Of a DNA stretch of 7,585 nucleotides, positions 1-5,769 are shown one piece after another. The notes below the pieces were generated by a model that searched no databases, was not told the origin of the DNA, and worked only from the letters and a program-made list of their open reading frames with translations. How positions within the stretch are numbered: the stretch's first letter is position 1; every line of letters begins with the position of its first letter. The position numbers and the translations under genes are program-made. Location of the stretch: the NCBI GenBank assembly GCA_900321535.1, contig ONWJ01000133.1, forward strand, positions 1 through 7,585, read 5' to 3'. This stretch comes from an uncultured Erysipelotrichaceae bacterium (GTDB lineage: Bacteria; Bacillota_I; Bacilli_A; RFN20; CAG-826).

Positions 1-1
1 C

Positions 2-475
2 GTCATCACCCGCATCGCGACCGCTCCAGTTGCTGGATTAGCGGCGATTCCAGTCGCCGTCATCGGCATGGGACTTACCATCTTCGCGCTTGCGCAAGAG
101 AAGAACATCTTCCGCGAATCCCGCGAAAAAGAGAAGAATACCCTTGCCTTCCATAACGAATGCCTCGATTTGGCAGCCCGTAGAGAAGCTGGCCTTACCA
201 TCACTGCCTTCTTGCTCTCTTGGCTCATGGCGATCCTTGGCCTCCTTGGCCCAACCGCCTACTTCATGCCTCATTTAGGCTGGGTCATCGGCTTGGCCTT
301 CACCCTCATGGTGATCTTGACCTTGCTTGTCCCATTCACCCAGGTGTTCGCCAAACTCTTCTCCAAGATCCGCTTCAAACCTCGCAAGAAGAAAGCGAAG
401 AAGGGCGGACAACTCATGAAGAAGCGTTCTTCTGCCGAACCGGAAGAAGCGGTCATCATCGGTATCAACGACTGA
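2..475 (+). CDS. secDF: Probable SecDF/SecF protein translocase subunit, C-terminal part (5'-truncated)
   Basis: This reading frame is open from the window edge (first full codon at base 2), so only the last 157 residues are seen; the ATG at 68 is internal. Three hydrophobic stretches lie at about residues 8-31, 65-88 and 91-117, followed by a strongly basic tail (about 121-142) expected to be cytoplasmic. The pattern matches the last three helices of SecF: a helix, a charged loop ending in a sequence like IFRESREK, where SecF has FDRIRE, then two closing helices. SecDF is a membrane accessory of the SecYEG channel that uses the proton gradient to pull exported proteins outward. Synteny supports the call, since secDF lies upstream of recJ in Bacillus. 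The family's IND(T) signature before FDRIRE is not conserved here. Another polytopic membrane protein remains possible. The gene is four bases upstream of recJ and is probably cotranscribed with it. Confidence 0.62.
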   Translation, partial: VITRIATAPVAGLAAIPVAVIGMGLTIFALAQEKNIFRESREKEKNTLAFHNECLDLAARREAGLTITAFLLSWLMAILGLLGPTAYFMPHLGWVIGLAFTLMVILTLLVPFTQVFAKLFSKIRFKPRKKKAKKGGQLMKKRSSAEPEEAVIIGIND

Positions 476-479
476 TTTC

Positions 480-2036
480 ATGGAAGACATACTGCATCGA
501 ATCTTAAAACATTATGGTCTAAAGGAAGAGGACTATGCGTCTTATGCGCGCAAGCCCTCTTTTTCCTCTATTCCGACGCTCCACGGCCATCCTGGCGTCG
601 AGGAAGGGAAGAAACTAATCCTCGATGCAATCGCTCGTCGAGAGAAGATTCTCATCTATGGCGATTATGATACCGATGGCATCATGGCGACCTCGATCAT
701 GACGAGGCTGCTATTAGAACTCAAAGGACATGTCTCCTTTTATATTCCATCCCGTTATAGCGATGGCTATGGGATCACCATGGAAAACGCGAAGAAAATC
801 GCAGATAACGGATTTAAACTGGTGATTCTTGTCGATAATGGGATCACCTTGATCGATGAGGTGCTTTATCTTAAAGGCAGGGGCGTCAAAGTCCTCATCA
901 TCGATCATCATGAACATGGCGAGATCCTTCCGCCTGCCGATGCGATTATCCATAACGAATTGTCTCGTTATGGAGACACGCCTGTTTCAGCCGGTTATCT
1001 CTCCTTCATCTTCTGTTTGGAATTCAAGGAGAAAGACGATTATCTTCTTTGCTTAGGGGCCACGAGCATCTTATCCGACTTGATGCCGCTTCGCTCGCAT
1101 AACCGCGAAATCGTGCGGTTAATGCTCGAGATTTTAAATGAAAATCCTTATCCAGAATTTGCTTTGATGAGCAAGAAGAAACGCTTCGACGAGAAAACCT
1201 TGTCGATGTCCATCATCCCGCAGATCAACGCGGTAGGGCGCATGGATGAAGATCATCGCATTCAGCGGCTCGTCCATTATTTCGCGGACATCAACAATCC
1301 CAATAAGCCGCCTCTTGCTGCTTGGATGAATGAAATCAATGAGAAGCGGAAAATGCTGACCAAATCGGCGTCTGATCACCTTCAAATCAATGAGCATGAG
1401 CCCGCGATTCTGGTGATGGGAAATCTCCCAGAAGGGCTGAATGGCCTGCTTGCGAACCGGTTGCTTAATCTCTACCACCGACCTGTCGCAGTGTTCTCGC
1501 CGTCAAAAAACGATCCTTCTTGTTATGTTGGAAGCGTCCGCTCGGAAGAGGGCTTTGACTTCATGGAGGCCAAAGCCGCCCTTAATCCTTATTTATATAA
1601 GGCAGGAGGGCACGCCCTTGCCGGTGGGATGACGGTGAAGAAAGAGATGTATCCTGCCTTCCGCGAAGCCTTCCTTGCGTTTGCCTCCGCCCATCCTTGC
1701 AAGCAAAGCGCGCCTTCGCTTATCCCATTGCAACTATGCGAAGCCAACATGGATACGTATCGCATCATCCGCACCTTAGGTCCTTATGGGCAAGAATTCG
1801 CTGAACCGCAGTTTGAATTACGTCATATTGATCTTGGGCGGCTTCAATTCACCCTCAATGGAGGCTACATGTCTTTGCCTCTTGATGATGGCTGCAAACT
1901 CTTCTCGTTCTCCTTTAAGAAAGAAGACGTGGATGCCCGTTGTGAGTACGCCGATTTCTCTTGCGTTTTCACCCTCAATGAATTCAGGGGAAAAGAGACC
2001 TTAGACTTGCATTGCACCTTGCTCAAACAATACTAA
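480..2036 (+). CDS. recJ: Single-stranded-DNA-specific 5'-3' exonuclease RecJ, short form
   Basis: RecJ degrades single-stranded DNA 5' to 3' in recombination, mismatch and base-excision repair, using two metal ions in the cytoplasm. The 518-residue product has the DHH phosphoesterase motifs in order: GDYDTDG (61-67), VDNGI (118-122), IDHHE (141-145) and SDLMPLRSHNR (199-209). INAVGRMD (249-256) follows. The DHHA1 domain includes PEGLNGLLANRL (317-328), GSVRSEEG (351-358) and the GGHALAGG loop (376-383). After it comes LGPYGQEFAEPQF (433-445), the usual lead-in to the C-terminal OB fold that closes the protein. It is near the E. coli size and lacks the long extra C-terminal domain of Bacillus RecJ. 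Asp62, Asp64, Asp119, Asp142, His143, His144 and Asp200 are all present, so activity is expected. The start lies four bases after the upstream stop without a clear Shine-Dalgarno, which suggests translational coupling. Another DHH/DHHA1 nuclease is possible but less likely. Confidence 0.93.
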   Translation: MEDILHRILKHYGLKEEDYASYARKPSFSSIPTLHGHPGVEEGKKLILDAIARREKILIYGDYDTDGIMATSIMTRLLLELKGHVSFYIPSRYSDGYGITMENAKKIADNGFKLVILVDNGITLIDEVLYLKGRGVKVLIIDHHEHGEILPPADAIIHNELSRYGDTPVSAGYLSFIFCLEFKEKDDYLLCLGATSILSDLMPLRSHNREIVRLMLEILNENPYPEFALMSKKKRFDEKTLSMSIIPQINAVGRMDEDHRIQRLVHYFADINNPNKPPLAAWMNEINEKRKMLTKSASDHLQINEHEPAILVMGNLPEGLNGLLANRLLNLYHRPVAVFSPSKNDPSCYVGSVRSEEGFDFMEAKAALNPYLYKAGGHALAGGMTVKKEMYPAFREAFLAFASAHPCKQSAPSLIPLQLCEANMDTYRIIRTLGPYGQEFAEPQFELRHIDLGRLQFTLNGGYMSLPLDDGCKLFSFSFKKEDVDARCEYADFSCVFTLNEFRGKETLDLHCTLLKQY

Positions 2037-2041
2037 AACCC

Positions 2042-2069
2042 TTGAAAAAGATTGGATAAGTACTACATT
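2042..2069 (+). promoter_or_regulatory. Weak candidate promoter upstream of rel
   Basis: TTGAAA (2042-2047) and TACATT (2064-2069) are separated by 16 bases, giving 4/6 matches in the -10. Transcription would begin near 2076, downstream of the ATG at 2072, which would force use of the rel start at 2123. Such a match is weak enough to arise by chance, and rel could simply be cotranscribed with recJ. Confidence 0.28.
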
Positions 2070-2108
2070 TTATGCCTATGGAACAAGAAAGCAAAAAATT
2101 CATTCCCA

Positions 2109-2124
2109 ATGGGGGTTACCCCAT
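2109..2124 (+). promoter_or_regulatory. rel ribosome binding site inside a start-codon hairpin
   Basis: GGGGGT (2111-2116) matches GGAGGT with one G:U wobble and lies six bases before the ATG at 2123. The same bases form a perfect inverted repeat, ATGGGG (2109-2114), loop GTTA, CCCCAT (2119-2124), so the Shine-Dalgarno and the first two bases of the start codon can be paired. A competing hairpin pairs 2102-2107 with 2111-2116, using two wobble pairs. That the site sets the rel start is inferred; a regulatory role for the hairpin is speculative. Confidence 0.45.
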
Positions 2125-4300
2125 GCACAGCTTCGAAGATTTGAAGGAGCTTTATTATTCCTATATCACCAACCCGACCCATCGGAAGAAGATCGAGGAA
2201 GCTTTCTTGCTCGCCAAAACCCAACACAAAGACCAAAAGCGTCGCTCGGGTGAGCCTTATATCCAACATCCAATCGAAGTCGCCTATATCTGCGCTCAGC
2301 TTCAAGCTGGTCCTGCTACGATTGCCAGCGCCTTGCTTCATGACGTGGTGGAAGATACCGACACGACGATTGAAGAAATCAAGGAACGCTTTGGCGAAGA
2401 AGTCGCCAAAATCGTCGATTCCTTGACCAAAATCCAGCGCATGAAGCTCTCTCATATGACGGCCGAGGATTTCGAAGCCGAAGACCATCGCAAGATCTTC
2501 CTTGGCATGGCCAAAGACGTCCGCGTCATCATCGTCAAACTCGCCGACCGCCTACATAATATGAGAACCTTGGATTCTTTATCCCCTGAGCGTCAGCATG
2601 CCTTATCGAGAGAAACCCTGGATGTCTTTATCCCAATCGCGCATCGCCTTGGTATTTATACCGTGCAAAGCGAACTCGAAGACCTCTCTTTGAAATACCT
2701 TGAGCCCGAGAAATACAAGGCCATCAAAAAGCTCGTCGAAGAGAAATATGAAAACCGTAAGCAGTCTTTAGAAGGGCTTAAGAAACGCGTCGCGGATATC
2801 CTCTATGAGCATAAGATTCCCTTCCGCATGGAAAGCCGCGTCAAGTCTTTCTATTCCATATACCGCAAAATGTATATGAAAGACCATGAATTCGATGATA
2901 TCTTCGATATTTTGGCGATCCGTATCATCACCGAATCGGTTTTAAACTGCTATGAAATCCTTGGTATCATCCATAGCGTATATAAGCCGATCCCTGGCAG
3001 GTTCAAAGATTACATCGCCATGCCTAAGCCCAACATGTATCAGTCTCTTCATACTTCCATCCTCACTGGTGACGGGCAGATTTATGAAGTTCAGATCCGC
3101 ACCGAGGAGATGGACAAAATCGCCGAGGCTGGCGTCGCCGCCCACTGGAAATACAAAGAAGGCAGCTATAACGCCAAAGAAGAACAAAAGGAAATCGAGG
3201 AGCAGCTCCATTGGTTCCGCGATTTCGTCTCTTTCTCGGGTGAACAAGAAGGCAACGCGAGAGAATACATGTCCAACCTCTCAAACGATATCTTCGGCGC
3301 CAACGTCTATGTCTTCACCCCGCTAGGGAAAGTCATCGATCTTCCAACGGGAGCGACCACCTTAGACTTTGCCTATAAGATTCACACCAAAGTCGGCGAT
3401 AGCGCAGTCGGCGCCATCGTTAACGGGGTAGGTGTCCCGCTTAACACCGTCTTAAAGACGGGCGACGTCTGCGAAATTCGTACCTCTAAGACCGCTTCGC
3501 CGAATGATTCTTGGCTTGAGATCGCAAAAACAAGCTCCGCCAAAGGCCATATCCGCAAAGCCTTGGCCAAGCGCGATGCCGAAATCTTAAAACTGGAACG
3601 AGCCAAAATCGGCCGTCAGTCGATGATGGATTCTTTCCGCATGCAGGGAGTAAGCGAAGAAGAAGGGCTTGCTTTGCTTGATAACGCTGCTTTACGCAAC
3701 GAATTCCATTTTGAAGAACTCGATGATTTCTTCGTCATGATCGCGGGTAAAAACCCCGCTCCAGGCGCGGTTTTAGACTTCCTCAAAGTCAAGAAGAAAC
3801 CGGCGCTCGAACTCATGAAGAAGCCGCCGAAGAATTCGCTTTCTAACGGCGACAAAACGCCAGTCGAAGTCGCTGGCTCCAGCGGTGGTCTCGCCCTTTC
3901 TTTAGCCTCTTGCTGCACCCCGATTCCAGGCGATCCGATTGTTGGATACATCACCAAAGGCAAAGGCATCACCGTTCATCGCCTGAATTGCCCCAATGTC
4001 GCCCATTTGAACCGTCGACTCGTCCCGGTCAACTGGAAAGAAGACCTTGGCATCACCAAATACCGCGTGGATGTGCAGGTTTTCGCTAACGATAGACCGA
4101 ACTTGCTCTCGGATATTCTGCAATGTTTATCGGCTAAAGGAGTAGGGGTTACCGATCTTAACGCCCATCTAAACCCAGAAACCAACGATGACATCATCGA
4201 TATGACCGTCTTCGTCAGCGACGCCAAACATCTTAACGATTCCTTCGCTGAGCTGATGGCCATCAAAGCCATCTATGGCGTGGAACGGAAAATCCATTGA
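2123..4300 (+). CDS. rel: Bifunctional (p)ppGpp synthetase/hydrolase Rel (RelA/SpoT family)
   Basis: Rel makes and breaks the alarmone (p)ppGpp, transferring pyrophosphate from ATP to GDP/GTP when uncharged tRNA stalls ribosomes and hydrolysing it when amino acids are plentiful. Counting from the ATG at 2123 (725 residues), the HD hydrolase shows RRSGEPYIQHP (40-50), LLHDVVEDTD (71-80) and LADRLHNMRT (140-149). The synthetase shows SRVKSFYSIYRKM (238-250), GRFKDYIAMPKPNMYQSLHT (292-311) and EVQIRT (322-327). The RFKD motif is the RXKD type found in bifunctional enzymes, not the acidic motif of E. coli RelA. A TGS domain (about 390-453), a conserved-cysteine domain (Cys597, Cys598, His619, Cys623) and a C-terminal ACT domain (about 646-723) complete the normal layout. 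The usual Gly before Arg in the G-loop is Ser238. An in-frame ATG at 2072 would add 17 residues but has no Shine-Dalgarno and overshoots the family N-terminus. The gene ends in TGA just before a terminator. Confidence 0.96.
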   Translation: MHSFEDLKELYYSYITNPTHRKKIEEAFLLAKTQHKDQKRRSGEPYIQHPIEVAYICAQLQAGPATIASALLHDVVEDTDTTIEEIKERFGEEVAKIVDSLTKIQRMKLSHMTAEDFEAEDHRKIFLGMAKDVRVIIVKLADRLHNMRTLDSLSPERQHALSRETLDVFIPIAHRLGIYTVQSELEDLSLKYLEPEKYKAIKKLVEEKYENRKQSLEGLKKRVADILYEHKIPFRMESRVKSFYSIYRKMYMKDHEFDDIFDILAIRIITESVLNCYEILGIIHSVYKPIPGRFKDYIAMPKPNMYQSLHTSILTGDGQIYEVQIRTEEMDKIAEAGVAAHWKYKEGSYNAKEEQKEIEEQLHWFRDFVSFSGEQEGNAREYMSNLSNDIFGANVYVFTPLGKVIDLPTGATTLDFAYKIHTKVGDSAVGAIVNGVGVPLNTVLKTGDVCEIRTSKTASPNDSWLEIAKTSSAKGHIRKALAKRDAEILKLERAKIGRQSMMDSFRMQGVSEEEGLALLDNAALRNEFHFEELDDFFVMIAGKNPAPGAVLDFLKVKKKPALELMKKPPKNSLSNGDKTPVEVAGSSGGLALSLASCCTPIPGDPIVGYITKGKGITVHRLNCPNVAHLNRRLVPVNWKEDLGITKYRVDVQVFANDRPNLLSDILQCLSAKGVGVTDLNAHLNPETNDDIIDMTVFVSDAKHLNDSFAELMAIKAIYGVERKIH

Positions 4301-4303
4301 ATC

Positions 4304-4327
4304 AAGGAGCCTTCGGGCTCTTTTTTC
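4304..4327 (+). terminator. Intrinsic terminator after rel, UUCG tetraloop
   Basis: The stem GAGCC (4307-4311) pairs with GGCTC (4316-4320) around the loop TTCG, making the very stable cUUCGg tetraloop. It is followed by six T residues (4321-4326). The stem can extend by a G:U and two A:U pairs (4304-4306 with 4321-4323). It lies three bases after the rel stop codon. The minus-strand copy has no comparable T run, so it probably works only for rel and separates it from hisS-aspS. Confidence 0.93.
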
Positions 4328-4341
4328 ATCGGGCTTACTTG

Positions 4342-4360
4342 AATTTCACGTTGTGAAATT
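4342..4360 (+). promoter_or_regulatory. Perfect 8-3-8 inverted repeat, candidate operator of hisS-aspS
   Basis: AATTTCAC (4342-4349), spacer GTT, then GTGAAATT (4353-4360) is an uninterrupted inverted repeat. Its last two bases are the first two of the proposed -35, and its centre lies about 43 bp before the predicted transcript start. That position suits either a repressor blocking RNA polymerase or an activator contacting it. The sequence does not match a Rex, CIRCE, CcpA or CodY site. It could instead act as a weak AU-rich backup terminator for rel, since GTTTT follows, but the stem has only two G:C pairs and a far better terminator lies just upstream. Confidence 0.55.
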
Positions 4361-4387
4361 GTTTTCGCGCGCCTACGCGTCTATAAT
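4359..4387 (+). promoter_or_regulatory. hisS-aspS promoter (TTGTTT-17-TATAAT)
   Basis: A perfect TATAAT (4382-4387) is preceded at the ideal 17-bp spacing by TTGTTT (4359-4364), which keeps the TTG of the -35. Transcription should start near 4394, leaving a leader of about 24 nt. The spacer is strikingly GC-rich (13 of 17 bases). Placement right after the rel terminator supports this as the start of a separate transcript. Confidence 0.82.
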
Positions 4388-4400
4388 GGAAGTCGCCTAA

Positions 4401-4408
4401 AGAAGGAG
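4401..4408 (+). promoter_or_regulatory. hisS ribosome binding site deciding the start
   Basis: AGAAGGAG ends nine bases before the ATG at 4418. It is only three bases from the in-frame TTG at 4412, which is too close for normal initiation. The ATG is therefore preferred, giving a protein starting MSYIAVKGTHD, as expected for the family. Confidence 0.85.
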
Positions 4409-4417
4409 TTTTTGTCT

Positions 4418-5752
4418 ATGTCTTATATCGCAGTCAAAGGCACGCACGATATCTATGGCGACGAAGCCGATGGATATTCCTATATTCAAACCGTGTTCAA
4501 GGCGATTGCCGAGCTTTATGGCTATCGCGGCATTGAGACGCCGGTGCTCGAATACACCAATCTTTTTGAGCGTTCCACCGGCGAAAGCAGCGATGTCGTC
4601 CGCAAAGAGATGTATACCTTCCTCGACAAAGGGGAACGTTCCGTCACCTTGCGTCCAGAAGGAACCGCCGGGGTCATCCGCTCGATCGTGGAGCATAAGC
4701 TTTACGCTACCTCGGATATGCCACTTAAAGTCTACTACACGGGTCCGGTATTTCGTTATGAAAGGCCGCAGTTAGGTAGATATCGCCAGTTTTTGCAAGC
4801 TGGTGTTGAATGCGTGGGTGAGGATTCTCCTTACCTCGATGCCGAGTGCATTTGCCTTGCGATGCAGACCTTCTCGATGCTTGGATTCAAGAATCTTAAG
4901 TTGAAAGTGAATACGCTTGGAGACGCGGATACCCGCAAGAAATACCGCGCCGCGCTGCAAGAATTCTTCGCCACCAGAATCGATGATATGTGCGAAGATT
5001 GCAAGCAACGCCTCAAACTCAATCCGATGCGCATCCTTGATTGCAAGGTCAAAGAAGACCAAGAACGCGTCAAAGATGCCCCGAAGATGAAAGATTATCT
5101 TTCTCCAGAAGCCGAAGAGCGATTCTACAAAACCTTGTCGATCATTAACGACATGGGCATCGAATATGAAATCGATGATAACCTCGTCCGTGGGCTCGAT
5201 TATTATGGCCACATCGTCTTCGAGGTCCATGCCTTAAGCGATACCGGCAAGGATTATGGTGCTTTAGCGGGCGGCGGCCACTATGATGGCATGATCTCCA
5301 CCTTAGGCGGACCTGCTGATTATGATGCTGGGGTTGGCTTCGGAATGGGCGTGGAACGCGTCTATTCCATGATGAAAGACAATGGTCTCCTCAATGATGT
5401 CGCCCATAAGCTTGATATCTACTTGATGCCGATTGGCGAATCGGTGATGGATGAATGCTATGAATTGCTGGAAAACATCCGTCTCATCGGTTATTCCGCG
5501 ATTATGCCATTCAAGGTTGCCAAACTTGGCTCGATGTTTAAGAAAGCCGAGCGCAGCGGGGCGAAGTTCGCCCTCATCATCGGCGATGAAGAGCTAGAAA
5601 AAGGCGTCGCCCAACTCAAAAACCTCGCCACCAAAGAGCAAAAGGAAGTCCATCTCGCCACTTTGGACGAAGAACTGGATGCCGCCTTTGATGAAATCGA
5701 GGAGCATGGGGACGATTGCGATTGCCCTCACTGCCAAGAAAAGAAAAACTAA
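4418..5752 (+). CDS. hisS: Histidyl-tRNA synthetase
   Basis: HisRS attaches histidine to tRNA-His in the cytoplasm and works as a class II homodimer. From the ATG at 4418 (444 residues) one sees KGTHDIYG (7-14), LRPEGTAGVIR (78-88), motif 2 FRYERPQLGRYRQF (112-125), histidine motif A LVRGLDYY (256-263) with the catalytic Arg258, and motif 3 GFGMGVERV (307-315). The anticodon-binding domain spans about 333-425. The insertion region has the CEDC...NPMRILDCK pattern (192-210) common in bacterial HisRS. Three points are odd: the second histidine motif reads GGGHYDG (285-291) where the family has GGGRYDG, the usual Thr/Asn after LDYY is Gly264, and an acidic C-terminal tail ends with Cys434, Cys436, His438 and Cys439. 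It is the first gene of the hisS-aspS transcript and has a strong promoter and ribosome binding site but no T-box leader. The identity is secure. Confidence 0.97.
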   Translation: MSYIAVKGTHDIYGDEADGYSYIQTVFKAIAELYGYRGIETPVLEYTNLFERSTGESSDVVRKEMYTFLDKGERSVTLRPEGTAGVIRSIVEHKLYATSDMPLKVYYTGPVFRYERPQLGRYRQFLQAGVECVGEDSPYLDAECICLAMQTFSMLGFKNLKLKVNTLGDADTRKKYRAALQEFFATRIDDMCEDCKQRLKLNPMRILDCKVKEDQERVKDAPKMKDYLSPEAEERFYKTLSIINDMGIEYEIDDNLVRGLDYYGHIVFEVHALSDTGKDYGALAGGGHYDGMISTLGGPADYDAGVGFGMGVERVYSMMKDNGLLNDVAHKLDIYLMPIGESVMDECYELLENIRLIGYSAIMPFKVAKLGSMFKKAERSGAKFALIIGDEELEKGVAQLKNLATKEQKEVHLATLDEELDAAFDEIEEHGDDCDCPHCQEKKN

Positions 5753-5769
5753 GAAAGCGATGAAAGAAA

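Noticed and set aside
68..475. A complete small membrane protein starting at the ATG at 68
   Set aside because: The same frame is open to the window edge with a hydrophobic helix already under way before 68, and no Shine-Dalgarno precedes the ATG.
4351..4368. A Rex (redox repressor) site, suggested by TTGTGAA
   Set aside because: The second half-site after a 4-bp gap does not match TTCACAA. The true symmetry is the 8-3-8 repeat at 4342-4360.
4301..4417. A T-box or other riboswitch between rel and hisS
   Set aside because: The gap contains a terminator and a promoter, and the leader is too short for any known riboswitch.
4772..5230. A 152-codon minus-strand open frame opposite hisS
   Set aside because: It is a shadow of hisS with no recognisable domain and no plausible promoter of its own.
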